DNA of 64,000 bases from Uranotaenia lowii (lineage: Eukaryota; Arthropoda; Insecta; Diptera; Culicidae): the NCBI RefSeq assembly GCF_029784155.1, contig NW_026597466.1, forward strand, positions 1-64,000. Direction: 5' to 3'. The position numbers were made by a program, and so were the translations under genes. Numbering within the stretch: position 1 is the first letter of the stretch; every line of letters starts with the position of its first letter. The notes beneath the pieces are model-generated. The model did not search any database. It was not told the DNA's origin and saw only the letters and a program-made list of their open reading frames with translations. Of this stretch, positions 22,381-33,626 are shown in pieces.

Positions 22381-23640
22381 CAGACATGTCAAACTCGTTT
22401 AGGTGTGCGGGCCGCATTATAAATTTTCTATGACGTAGAGGGCCGCAGCCAAAATCAGTTAGAAAACATAACATATTAGTTTCGCGGAGATTAGATACAA
22501 TACAATGGAATATAGTTATAAGTTAACTTGGAATGAAATTTTGCGTTAAATATTAATTAAAGCTTTTAATGTTCAACATTCTTTTATTATAATGCATTAT
22601 ATATATTGTCCTGATGCTTGACATCTTTTCTGAGTTACTTGTTTATTAATATCAGGTTGAAGTTTATTTGTAACTAACACTTTCATTATTGATGATATAT
22701 TTTTATCAGATAATCTCGAAGGATGAGGAGTTTTAGTAGCTTTCTTTATGGAAAAAACTGCTCACATAGATAGGTACTTGCAAACATAGCAAGAATTCTG
22801 GCAAAAAATTTCCGTAACTCAACGTAGCTTTCAGGCAAATAGCTTTAAAATTTTGGTACAGCCAGTTCAATGTATTTCGCTTTTAATAATGAATCGCACT
22901 GCAGATCTATCAAATCTAGTTACAAATTATCAGCAGCATTTTCAGGAGCAATCGAAAATGGAGGTACAAACAACGAAAATTCTTGCTCGTATGAATTAAA
23001 GTCACCAAAACGGCTTTTAAATGCATCTAGTAACGATTCTAGTTGAAGTACGTATTTACCAAATGATGCAGCCTCATTTGATTTTTTCAGTTCTTGACAC
23101 TTAGGGAGTGCACAAGGTTTTCTTTGGAAATTTGGTTGATCCATAACCGTAACTTCGCTTGAAACATTTTTACATCATCACAAGCAGCTATTTTTTTTTC
23201 TTATCCTTGAAGTTTTAAGTTCAAATCTTGCAGGTGGCCAGTGAGATCAACGGCAAATGCCAAATCCTGAACGCAGTCATCTGCTTGGAAATGTTCAACA
23301 GGTTCCTAGTACATTGAAAATAACAGGTAGGCCATTGCGCTTAACCTCACTTCAAAGCTCCGTGTATGATCACAGCATGCTTGCATACCAACAAAAATAG
23401 TTATGAAAATTTGACATTTTCATATAGAATGGCAATCACAATTGTTAATTTCTCCGTCGATAGCCACTCGATTCTTTTGAAAAGAGCTTCAGATTAAAGA
23501 TTGATTCTTCAGGCTTATCGGATACTATTTTTTGCATTGGCTTTTTGGATCTGAACCATAAATAATGAGCATTCACAAGAAATTTTCATATTACTTTTAG
23601 CGATCTTGAAAAGCCAAATACTGTTCGTTGCATTAAAATG
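22381..23640 (-). pseudogene. hAT transposase relic, GTF2IRD2/ZMYM6-like group
   Basis: This is a decayed transposase of the hAT group whose domesticated relatives include GTF2IRD2, ZMYM6 and EPM2AIP1-like proteins. Minus-strand pieces occur in order. DDCVQDLAFAVDLTGHLQDL comes near 23285-23220. WINQISKENL is near 23140-23110. LLDAFKSRFGDFNSYEQEF and LFVPPFSIAPENAADNL lie in the open frame 23144-22920. LIDLQCDSLLKAKY is near 22900. STYLCEQFF (22750-22775) is the conserved C-terminal dimerisation motif, and SRLSDKN with KLQPDINK follows after a frameshift. Stops and frameshifts break it throughout. The terminal CAGACATGTCAAACTCG at 22381 fits a hAT end. The N-terminal zinc-finger part and the other end were not found. 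The 78-codon frame 23633-23869 does not clearly continue it. Confidence 0.85.
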
Positions 23641-23649
23641 CATCAGTGC

Positions 23650-24160
23650 ATATTTTTTTCGCAATTTTATTACTTGCCAATTTTGAGAAAAATGTGATTT
23701 TTTTCATCAATTTCGTGCATTTGCCAGTTTTTCCCATAACTATTTTTCGGGGTTTTCTTACCAATACGTTTAAAGAGAGCGGAATTATCATTGTGTTTTG
23801 GCATTTATTTTCCGTTTTCAAGTATTTACGCCGAGCAACAGTTCGAATTAAGTATTCGGTCTCAAACAATCGATTACAAATTATTTAATATCTACGAAAC
23901 AATTTAACATTTTGGACCGAGCACTGCTTAACTAATTGCAAGATTTGTTGCCAACATGCGGCATCTCTTCGCCAAGAGGAACAATTCGAGTCCACTAGCG
24001 ATGGAACCCCAGCCACATGGGCCAAACTAAAATGGCTTCCATTAGCATACGCAACAAATTGAAACTGTTTTTGAAAATGGCACTCGAATGGTTAACGTCT
24101 GAGTTGGTCTCAGTTGGGGGGGAAATACGTAAACTAAATGTAGGAACAACGATACATACG
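23650..24160. other. No clear feature
   Basis: Open frames of 78-80 codons overlap on both strands at 23633-23888 but carry no recognisable domain. The stretch at 23930-24110 is less AT-rich and unique. Confidence 0.3.
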
Positions 24161-25380
24161 GGCAGCGCGGTGTAATGTGTTTATGTACGTTTCACTCTCA
24201 TAGGTTTTTCCTTCCCGTCCGTCCCTCAAACGCGTGTCGCCTGGCGTTGACGAAAAGAAAAAGACCAAGTACCAAAGACGGGGGATTGTTGACGGTGATC
24301 AGGTCTGATCTTCCTTCGTCTTGGCGTTGGATTGAACAAATGAACCCAATTTTTTTTTTATTAAAGAAAGGAAGAAGAAAATCATTCGAGCATTTTGTCG
24401 ATTAACGTAGGATATTCTATGGACCGAAAAAGGGAGGGCAGAAATTGATGATGATTGTAATGGGAAGATAACTGCTTGTCATGCTTCTTTCATGTGTAGG
24501 GTGGATGTGCTGCACTGCAGCAACATGAAAAAAAATAGAAGCACAATAAGTGCGGAACTCACGGAACCCTCGTTAATTTTAGGTTTCCATAAGCCCTACT
24601 CGCATGTTTTCGGGTTGGCTGGGATCATTCGCAGGGAGTAAACAACATCAACAACAAAAACTCTCAACGCCAAGCTCGGGAATCAGAAACATTCGAAATG
24701 GCATAAAAAAAGTAAGAGAAAACGAAGCCCAGAAACGCATAAATCTAATTTCCATTTGGTTTCCCCTCATCAATTTTAATCTTTCGTTCAATTTTCCGTT
24801 CCTTTTTTGTGTGTCCCATACACGAAGCTTTCTCGAGGCGATGAATGTCGGTTGTTTTTTGCTGCTGCTTCTCCGAATGTTGAAGTTGGTTTCTGGATGT
24901 GCTAGGGTGCGAGGAATGGAGGACGACAACGAGGCATTCAACACAACAGAGGCAACGGGAGGGGACCGAAAGAAAAGATCGACAGCACAAAAGAAGAACG
25001 GAACGGAATGGAACGTTGCTCGCGCGCCGGGAAGAGAACAGACATTTTTCATGCTGCTTTTGTGTCCTCCCTCGTCTGCGCTTCCTCCTCCCGCTTTCCA
25101 CCCTGTTGTCGTTCCCTGGAGTAAACTTCTTTTTTTTGCTGCTGCTGTTGTTGCTTGCGCTATGCCATCGGTCAGGACATGGAATGTTGGCCCGATGTTA
25201 GGTTCGAAGCCGTACCTTCATACGCTTGCCGTTGTCGATGCAGTCGAATGGAAGAGAACAAGCGTGCGTGCAAGCGAGTTGTGAGCAGAGTGGGTCGGTC
25301 GTTTGAATTTCCTAAACCAAAAGCAACAGGAACAACGCAAGCAAAACCGAATAATTTATTTCCATTTTTTTTTAAATTTT
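24160..25380. other. GC-richer, repeat-poor region with long accidental frames
   Basis: A 226-codon plus frame (24604-25284) is accompanied by 134- and 118-codon minus frames and a 100-codon plus frame over the same bases. This is what low stop density produces by chance. The translated text is low-complexity, with no domain. No TATA-Inr pair or splice pair is convincing. It may be regulatory or UTR sequence. Confidence 0.3.
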
Positions 25381-25384
25381 AAGA

Positions 25385-26475
25385 TAGTAAGTGGGGAGGG
25401 GCCTCTCTTACAATTTTTATCGTAACTCATAAACTAATCAAGCAAATGGAACCTAATTTGGCATGGGAGGGTATTTGGGAGCGAAAAATGTTTTTATGAT
25501 TGTTTGAGACCCCTGAGACCAATGAGAAAATCACAGTGGAGGGGGGGGGGGGCTCCATACAATTTTTTGTGTAACTTAAGAACAAATCGAGCATATGGAA
25601 CCAAATTTAGCATGGGATGGTGTAAGGAGGGTACGATAAATGTGTACCTGGCTGGTATCCTGAATCTTTGGTATCCCTCTCTATTTTGGGGGCTCCTTTA
25701 AAAAAATTTTGTATAGCGTGAGAACTAATCAAGCAAATGGAACGAGATGTGGTTATATGATTATTTGAAATCTCTCCATTGTTAGATTGGGGAGAGGAAG
25801 ATAAATAGGAAGGGGGGAGGGAGGCTCCCAAACAATTTTTTGCACAACTATAGTACTTATCTTAGCAAGGGAACTAAATTTCACATGGAAAGTATTACGG
25901 CACAAGAAATGGAGCTTTGAGACACCACTCTTCTTCCAATGAGTCCATAGGAGAGGGAGAGGTGCCTACATACTATTTTGTTGATATAACTTAACAATAA
26001 TCAAGCGAATAGAATTAAATTTGGCGTGGGAAAGTATTTGGGTATGAGATATGTTTCCAAGACTCTTATAACCCCTTCGGTCTCCCCAGAGGAGAAGGGA
26101 GGGAAGGAGGGGGTTCCATATAATAATATTGTATCGCTTAAGAACTTATTAACCAATGAATCCGAATTTTATATGAGAGGGTTCTTAGGTACGAAAAAAC
26201 TGGGTATAATTATTAGAAACGCGTACTTTCTTAAAAAGTGAATGATGAGAAGGGTAAAGAGGTAGGCATACAACTATTTTTATCATAAATCGAGCACTCA
26301 TCAATCAAAACAGACCATTCTTTACAAAAGAGGTTGTTTGCGTACGGATAATTTAAGATCCTCCCATCTTTCAGGCGGAGTAGGATATAAGTCAAGTTTT
26401 TTTTTCATATTTCATTTGTTATAACTCTAAAACTTTTCAAACAAATAGAGCTAAATGTGGCAAGTGACATTGTTT
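25385..26475 (+). repeat. Decayed tandem repeat, ~145-bp unit, about eight copies
   Basis: The block CAATTTTTTGTGTAACTTAA, then ATCAAGCAAATGGAAC, then AATTTGGCATGGGA and GGTATTTGGG recurs near 25410, 25560, 25704, 25831, 25972, 26122, 26271 and 26410, at intervals of 127-150 bases. The copies diverge progressively and alternate with G-rich stretches such as GGAGGGAGG. There is no coding meaning. Similar arrays are often found inside transposons, but no enclosing ends were seen. Confidence 0.75.
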
Positions 26476-26486
26476 AGCTTCTAACA

Positions 26487-27968
26487 ATGCAAAGTGGTCC
26501 AAAACGGAAATTTATTCTGATAAAATTTATTACGAAGATACCATAAGAGAATGACAAACTGTGTCTTCAGTGAAGATGTTCATCAAACCATGCGCTTAAA
26601 TAATCTTAAATCACATATAAGGGCGTGTCATTTTAGCATGACTTAAACGTAAAAACTTTTTCCAGTGAACAGATAGAGCCTAATTGTCTTCTACAATGTT
26701 GTAGCCAACCGTTTTTAAGGCGACACCACATACATATGACGATCTATAAGTGAGTTATGATTTATTTTAAAAGTTGAAATGTTAGGGTGTGTCGAAAATA
26801 ACAGTTTTTTGGCTCTAACTTTTTTAAATGAACTCATACAAGAAATATGTCTTGTAAGCATTTGTATAAAATTGCTATTCGCACAATTTTCTCTCAGAGA
26901 GCAAACTTGAATCTGGAGACGTTCGATAGTCATGAGGGATTTTTTTACAAAACCTTGTACTTTTTGAACTGTCATATCTCAGATTGGTGCTAATCAAACA
27001 AATATATTATGATGGCATTATTTAGTTCAAATATCAAATATTTGGTTATGAAATTATGGAAGACAGTTTATAGTTTAAACTCGAGATTTTTTTTTTAATT
27101 TGTTAACTTTCAATTCAAATTTACAAATTTACACATTTAAAGACCCTTTGAAAGAGAGCACGCCCATTTCTAGAGCACAAGTCGAATTTTTGTCTTTTTA
27201 CTGCTGCCTGAGCTCATTGCAACGGTTAAATAAACGATTTAGCGCATTTTTTCTTACTTTAAATAAAATTTGTAAAAAACTAAAATTTCAAAAATGACAA
27301 AAAACCGATAATTTTAAATATTTTTTAGAAATTTGACTAAATGTACTAAATCGCTTATTAAATCATCGCATTGGACTCACGCAATAACAAATTCTTCTTT
27401 GGCTCGAAAAATGAGGATTTTATATTTCAAAGGGTCTGTAAAATGTGTGAATATTAATAAAAATCAACAAACCTGGAATTTTTTTACTCGAGTTTGAAAA
27501 ATAACTTACTTCCCGTAATTTCACAATCAAATATTTGATGTTCGAACTATAAAAAAATCCCTTATATCTAACGAACGTCTCCAGATACAAGTTTGCTTTC
27601 TAAGAAAAAAATGTGCGAAACATTAATTTCACACAAACCCTTAGAAGACATATTTCTTGTATGAGTTCATTCATAAAAGTTAGAGCCAAAATACTGTTAT
27701 TTTCGACATAGCCTAACATTTCAACAAAAATTGTTGGCTACAACTTTGTAGAGTGCAATTAGGCTCTATCTGTTCATTGGAAATAGTTTTTTTTAAGTAA
27801 ATCATGCAAAAATGACACGTCCCAATATTTCATTTCAGATTATTAAAGCGCATGATTCGATGAGCATTTTTACTGAAGACCCAGTTTGTCTTTCTCTTAA
27901 AGTATCTTCGTAATTAATTTTGTCAGAATAAATTTGTCACGATAAAGTTCCACCCTGAACCACTGTGC
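26487..27968. mobile_element. Diverged foldback element, ~1.48 kb
   Basis: Sequence from 26487 pairs with the complement of sequence up to 27968. Examples are TTATTACGAAGATACCATAA with TCTTAAAGTATCTTCGTAAT, and GACCCTTTGAAA (about 27142) with TTTCAAAGGGTC (27427). The centre lies near 27260, where GATTTAGCGCA and its partner still match. The arms have many indels, so it is older than the palindrome at 30096. It has no transposase. Flanking target duplications were not identified. Confidence 0.7.
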
Positions 27969-28305
27969 AATGTTTTTATGGATGTTCGTGAGCCCTCCCT
28001 ACTTTGGAAGAGAGAGAGGGTTTAGAATCCATATCAATAAAACATACATTTTGGCATAATTAATAAACTCATGAAACTTAAAAAAAACACAGTAAAAGTT
28101 CCAGATTGTAAAAACAAATTTTAAGATCAAATTTCACTGAATTAGATGAAATCATCTCTGTGTTGCAATTTGAATCTCCAGGTACAGTTCTCATTTTAAA
28201 CTGGTTGTTTCTTAATTTTGCTTAAATTAATTTAAAATAATTCCTACAAAAAGAAAAAAAAAATCTACAAACTTCATTCATTTTTAGAATGTGTAACAAA
28301 GCAGT

Positions 28306-28423
28306 AAATTAATTCGAACGGCATCACTGCAACGATCTATGGATTTGAATGAAGAATGAATAATGTGCTCACAGTATTTCCGGCAGCATAATGTTTTTGC
28401 AGTGGTGCCATTCGATTTTAATT
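28306..28423. mobile_element. Short hairpin MITE
   Basis: The left arm TCGAACGGCATCACTGCA and the complement of the right arm TCGAATGGCACCACTGCA sit at the ends of a 118-bp sequence, with AATTAA-like bases outside. The loop has no coding content. Confidence 0.6.
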
Positions 28424-28821
28424 TTTTTTTCCGAACTCATTGTTGAATTGAAAAATAACTTTTTATTGTAAAGGCCCGTGGGGTTAAATAAACTTTTTAT
28501 TTGAATCTTCAGGTCTAAAAACCGAGTTCAAACAATCATTATACAGGTTTACAAAATCAACCTTTTTCGATCGTCCCAAGAATGTAAGAGCTGATTTCCA
28601 CTCATTTTTAGGCGCTGAATATAAATATTCATTGATTTTTTTCATTTGAATCAGCTATCGTTTTTTAAGTTAATCAAATCACATTCAAAAAATAAATCAA
28701 TTTTCTGGAAAACCCGTAAAAAATAACTAAGATAACAGAAAAGAAATTTGTAGATCAATGAATAACTATCTTCAGAACAGATAAAAAATAAATGTTGAAA
28801 AACATGTGAAAAGATTATTCG
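28424..28821. other. AT-rich DNA, nothing recognised
   Basis: No feature is visible between the short MITE and the tRNA-like sequence. Confidence 0.3.
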
Positions 28822-28911
28822 CTGTCCACAACTGGGATTCGAACCCACTTCTTGCGCCTTTCTAGGATCCATGTATTGCATTTTGCGACAGGAGACAGCT
28901 CCATAAGCTCC
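28822..28911 (-). pseudogene. tRNA-like sequence, degenerate
   Basis: The minus strand has a perfect B box (GGGTTCGAATCCC, 28834-28846) with a T arm that pairs correctly (TGGG and CCCA around a 7-base loop). The 5' part, with GAGCTTATGGAGC, gives only a weak A box, and the length (about 90) would suit a class II tRNA such as Ser or Leu. The acceptor stem cannot be closed. It stops two bases before CCCAGCAAAAA (28913), close to the CCCAGCAAACA terminal repeat used by two elements downstream. Confidence 0.45.
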
Positions 28912-29357
28912 CAGCAAAAATATTATTTTGTTTCCTTGATTTCCTGATCCTTCAGATAACTTTGTTTCATCGAAATGTAGGACTTCGAAATGCTAATAAC
29001 TCGATTTGTTTAATTTTTGCGCATTCCTTTTTATCAAAATTTATACCGAAATATAAACTTTCAATTGCTTGATTTCATCAGATGTTAATGGATGGGTAAG
29101 TGGTGGCTACCCAGCAAACATGAAATCGCATTAAAATGATAACTCAAGTCCTTAAAAACGTAACTGCGAGTCGTAATTCCAACTAACGCAAGTAAAAGTC
29201 GTAAATATCGTTACTCGAACTCGGATTAAATGGTTTAAATCGGATATGATAAAAAGTCCGCCATGTTTGCAGATTTTGAAGACGATTTCGTTCCTTTTTT
29301 CTCCCGCGTGGGTCAAGTGAGGGAACAGCTCTGCGACCAGCAGTGCAAACAGATTAA

Positions 29358-30086
29358 GGGGGGGGTAGGGTCTATCACTTTCAAAAAATCGATTTTTTTA
29401 TTTTTTTATTTTCTTATTGTAAAACATTTCAAGAATGTTGTGTCAAATTTTCAAGTCAATTGAAGCAAAACTGTAGAAGTTATAGGCCTTTATCTCCTCC
29501 TATCTAATACTGCAAGAAAGCAAGAGCAGAAACTTCAAACGCGTTTTTCTCGAAAGCACATTTTTAAAGTCCGTGGACATCGTCATTTGAAAACGTCTTA
29601 TCCGATTCTTTTCAAATTTGGAACATATTTTCTACATATAAAATACCAGACCCCAACGTTTTTGTTTTTTGTTTTTTTTTACTTTGGTGAAATTTTACAG
29701 GTGAAAAATGGCGGATTTTTTCGTGAAAAATCGTATTTTTTACTTCAAACAGCCACTAAAATTTCATAAAATTTTTTTTAAGTTAAATAAAAACGTTGGG
29801 GTCCAGAAAAACATCTATTAAAAATATCTTGCTCTGATTTTTTAACTTCAGATGATTCTGTGCTGAGATACAGTGTCCACCGCAAATCCTGTTTTCTAAA
29901 AGGCATCCTCGAAAGTGCTCCGTCACCGGCTCATTTTTCAATATTTTTCTACGAAAAAATTACTAAATGTTCTTTTAACAATGCTTTGTATAATGCAAAA
30001 AATTTGAATACATTTGTTTGAACGATAGCTCTAGAAAAAAATCGTGAAAATGGTGTTTTTTATACCCGTTAGACCCTACCCCCCCC
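29358..30086. mobile_element. TTAA-flanked element with G8/C8 ends
   Basis: The 17-bp terminal repeats GGGGGGGGTAGGGTCTA are perfect inverted copies, each flanked by TTAA (29354-29357 and 30087-30090), the piggyBac-type target. Inside, ACCCCAACGTTTTTG (about 29650) and AAAACGTTGGGGT (about 29790) form a second inverted pair. The body is 729 bp and non-coding. It abuts the palindrome 9 bases downstream. Confidence 0.8.
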
Positions 30087-30095
30087 TTAATAATA

Positions 30096-31911
30096 ACACT
30101 AGTTTACAGCATTTTTGAACTCAGTAAACTGAAGGTCATTTCCAATGTAAAATCGGGCGCTGAATCCGAAAATGAAATTCAAAAAAATCTCAGTAGAACC
30201 GTTTTTGAGTTATACTCCAAATATGAAATTTCGAAAAAATTAAAAAAGTTCTTGTACTTAGATTAAAATATCTCGGACGGCACAACAGTAATTTGAAATC
30301 TCTCTTTTGCATATTGAAGGTGAATAAGTTATCTATCGATCATCTGAACACTGTTTTTGCGTTTGACCAACAGTATTGTTGATATTAGAGACTTTATGAG
30401 AAAAAAAATTATAAAAAACGCATTTTTTTAGAAAAAATTTTGTTTCAACGAAAGTTTTAGACTCGATGGTAGCATTTAAAAATCTGATTTTCTTTTGCGC
30501 TTAAATATCAATTTAAAACAAAGATTTTAAGTGCTTATTTATCAAAATCGGTTGAAAATTGAAGAAGTTATGGCTACTTTACCATAACTGAAATTTTTGG
30601 AGTTTTTAATAATTTAACGAACCGCAGTACACTTATCATAGTATAGGAAGAATGGAACATGATAAATCTCACTCGCTCTAAGTCAAAATTATTCATTAGC
30701 TTACCAGAAAGTCACATGCCAAATTTCAGGAAGATCTGACCATAGGGAGGGGTTGCTTAAGTTTTAAACGTAAATAAAATTTTGAGGTATTTTGCCCGGA
30801 AGGAATGAAAAATACTGGTTTTTCATCAATAACTTTTTTCATCACTAGCTGATTGTTTTTAATGGTTGATTTTCTTAAAGCCTAAGTTGAGACAAATATT
30901 TCACCCATAGACTGTAACTCGATTGGATTTGAAACAGAAAAGTTATTGCGGGTCAAAGATTGTATTTTGGTCGAAAATTGTCGTATAAAATGCAATGCGT
31001 AAAAAGTACTCATTGCGTATTGGACAAAATTTGCGGCCTTTGAACCGCAATAACTTTTCTGTTTCTAATCCAATCGAGTTGCAGTCTTCGGGTGAAATAT
31101 TTGTCTCAACTTAGGCTTTAAGATAATCAACCATAAAAAACAATCAGCTAGTGATGAAAAAAGTTATTGATGAAAAACCAGTATTTTTCGTTCCTTCCGG
31201 GCAAAATACCTCAAAATTTTATTCTCGTTTGAGACTTAAGCAACCCCTCCCTATGGTCAGATCTTCCTGAAATTTGGCATGTGACTTTCTGGTAAGCTAA
31301 TGAATAATTTTGACTTAGAGCGAGTGAGATATATCATGTTCCATTCCTCCTATACTATGATAAGTGTACTGCGGTTCGTTAAATTATTAAAAACTCCAAA
31401 AATTTCAGTTATGGTAAAGTAGCCATAACTTCTTCAATTTTCAACCGATTTTGATAAATAAGCACTTAAAATCTTTGTTTTAAATTGATATTTAAGCGCA
31501 AAAGAAAATCAGATTTTTAAATGCTACCATCGAGTCAAAAACTTTCGTTGAAACAAAATTTTCTCTAAAAAAAATGCGTTTTTTATAATTTTTTTTCTCA
31601 TAAAGTCACTAATATCAACAATACTGTTGGTCAAACGCAAAAACAGTGTTCAGATGATCGATAGATAACTTATTCACCTTCAATATGCAAAAGAGAGATT
31701 TCAAATTACTGTTGTGCCGTCCGAGATATTTTAATCTAAGTACAAGAACTTTTTTAATTATTTCGAAATTTCATATTTGGAGTATAACTCAAAAACGGTT
31801 CTACTGAGATTTTTTTGAATTTCATTTTCGGATTCAGCGCCCGATTTTACTTTAAAAATGTTGGTCAGTTAATCAAGTTCATGATTTTTTTTAAATTTTG
31901 TAAACTAGTGT
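30096..31911. mobile_element. 1.8-kb near-perfect palindrome
   Basis: ACACTAGTTTACA at 30096 and its complement ending at 31911 bound two arms of about 870 bp that meet near 31005, around AGTACT. A 160-base comparison (about 30245-30405 against 31610-31765) shows only one or two differences. Only the outermost ~70 bases and the central ~60 differ noticeably. There is no coding capacity. Any transcript would form a very long hairpin, and DNA of this form may extrude as a cruciform. It may be a foldback transposon or an arm-converted element, and I could not define the target duplication. Confidence 0.85.
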
Positions 31912-32310
31912 AATCAGATGGTGTATTCGCAGGAATTGCCCAATGACAGAAGCAGCAAATATTGTCGCTGGCAACGGTTCTCATGCGTTGAGAGAAAAAA
32001 CTTGTACTCTCTTGCATCCTTTCTTTGTACGTATATTGCCTCCACTTTGGTAGGTAAATACTGTTTTTTCGTGTTTCATACGATCATTCTATAATGTATA
32101 TGAAATGTATAACAAAGTTGTTGAGAAATATACCTACAAAAATGTTTGCTGGGTAATATAATATACATAACTACACCACTAAAGTTGGAATTCAATCCAC
32201 CCTAAGTGTACTTACCTTTTTTTTTTTTTCATAAAATCGTTCCTTGGAACCGAAGGAAACATGAAAATCACAGCATCTGTTTAAATGGAAAACAAATTAA
32301 AACAGTTTTA

Positions 32311-32426
32311 TAAAGAGATTAATCACCGTAATTTATATTTGATACTTAATTTATCGGCCCTATGGGTGAAAAGTGATGTCCTTTTTAGTAAGAACATCTT
32401 AAGGTTATGAAATTTTAAAGACGGAT
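32311..32426 (+). repeat. ~115-bp repeat monomer, copy C
   Basis: The order is GAGATTAATCACCGTAATTT, TTATCGGCCCTATGGGTGAAAA, GTGATGTCC, TTAGTAAGAACATCTTAAGG, TTATGAAATTTTAAAGACGG. It joins blocks that are at opposite ends in copy B. Confidence 0.6.
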
Positions 32427-32571
32427 ACTCGTATATTTTGTTTTAAAATTTTCTACTTTCCTTGGTTTGATAAAAACTCATATAGCACAACTATTCAGGT
32501 GTAACGTAAAACTTTTCTATACATAAATCTAAAAAAAATCTTTGTCCTTTTGAAGCTTTTGGTTAAAGCTA

Positions 32572-33609
32572 CACTGAAAATAATAAAAAGGTAAAATTCA
32601 CCGAGTAACTGGGGTAGTTTATATTCCACCCTGCCCCCTTAATTTTACCTTTCTTTCATTCACCTAGCAAGGAGGTAAATTTTACCCTTTTTCCTTTCAC
32701 CTGGAAAAAAGATAAACTTTTACTTTTTGGGATTTACAGATCAAAAAGGTACATTCTACCGGTTTCTCATTCACTTTCTAAAAGGGTGTTTATCCCTGTT
32801 CTAATTAGTCACCAAATTAAATGAAACATGGACAATTCATTCAAGATTTGATTTTTATTCAAGAAATACTTTTTCATTACCTATGTGAAAAATCCATTTT
32901 TTTTTCAATAATGTTCTTCCTTCCGACGATCCGGCTCGGTTGTTTTTTCTTGAATGTTTCGTTTTGTCGGATGAAAACACTTTTGCATCCTTTCGGACTT
33001 CAACGCTGCCTTTTCCATGGCCTTCCGCCCCACCATGGCCGCTGAATCCTCCTACAATTAGCACATTTAGTCCCTTCCCCGTCCGACTCATCCGGCCAGC
33101 TGGGGGATAATATTGGCTGTTCCGGAATGATGAGGAAAACGCTTTTTGCTCAGTAGGCCAATCTGTAATATAGTTTTATAATGATAAATAGCACAGCAAA
33201 ATGAAACCTAATGCTAAATAAAACAGTTTCCCTATTTTTCCGTATTGCGTACGTAACAAAAATTATTCCTGAACAAAAAAAAAAAAAAAACAACTTAACC
33301 TCAATAAACGAGTTCGGAACATAGTTACCTTTATTTCGAGGTGAAGTGTACCGTTTTGTTCAGCGCAATCCAGGTCAACTTCACCTCGCTATGAGGTAAA
33401 CTTTACCTTGAAGAGGTAGAAAGTACCTGTTTTTGGATTATCTAACTATTTTTCTAGGTGAATTCTACGTTTTTGTCTGCTTGATTCAGGGAAATTTCAC
33501 CTCGTTGTGACGTGGGTTTCACCTCGGTGAGGTAAAATTTATCTTTTTCGATTTCACAAGCATTCACCTCTTTATCTCGGAGAATTTTATCTTTTTATTA
33601 TTTTCAGTG
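32572..33609. mobile_element. TA-flanked element, CACTGAAAATAATAAAAAG ends
   Basis: The 34-bp terminal repeats differ at two positions, and both begin CACTGAAAATAATAAAAAG. TA flanks both sides (32570-32571 and 33610-33611). The body is full of GGTAAAATTTACC / AGGTGAAATTCACC-like motifs on both strands, in both halves, likely subterminal binding repeats. The centre (about 32900-33150) is GC-richer, open in short frames on both strands, and could be captured sequence. No transposase is present. A lone right end of similar type lies at 36433-36447. Confidence 0.85.
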
Positions 33610-33626
33610 TACAAGAAAATATGTCT

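Larger units (their letters stand above)
29110..32153. mobile_element. CCCAGCAAACAT inverted-repeat element, copy 1, with two nested elements
   Basis: The left end is CCCAGCAAACATGAAATCGC and the complement of the right end is CCCAGCAAACATTTTTGTAG, with TA on both flanks (29108-29109 and 32154-32155). Removing the nested TTAA element (29358-30086) and the palindrome (30096-31911) leaves about 500 bp. This is close to the 605 bp of copy 2 at 33627-34230, which shares the left 20 bases and a right-hand block (ATAT(T/C)GCCTCCACTTT). It is non-autonomous. Confidence 0.75.

Noticed and set aside
24604..25284. 226-codon plus-strand frame
   Set aside because: Overlapped by 134- and 118-codon minus frames and a 100-codon plus frame, with no domain, no convincing splice sites and no recognisable homology.
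29587..29769. 60-codon frame within the G8/C8 element as transposase
   Set aside because: It is short, Phe-rich from AT-rich DNA, and has no DDE motif.
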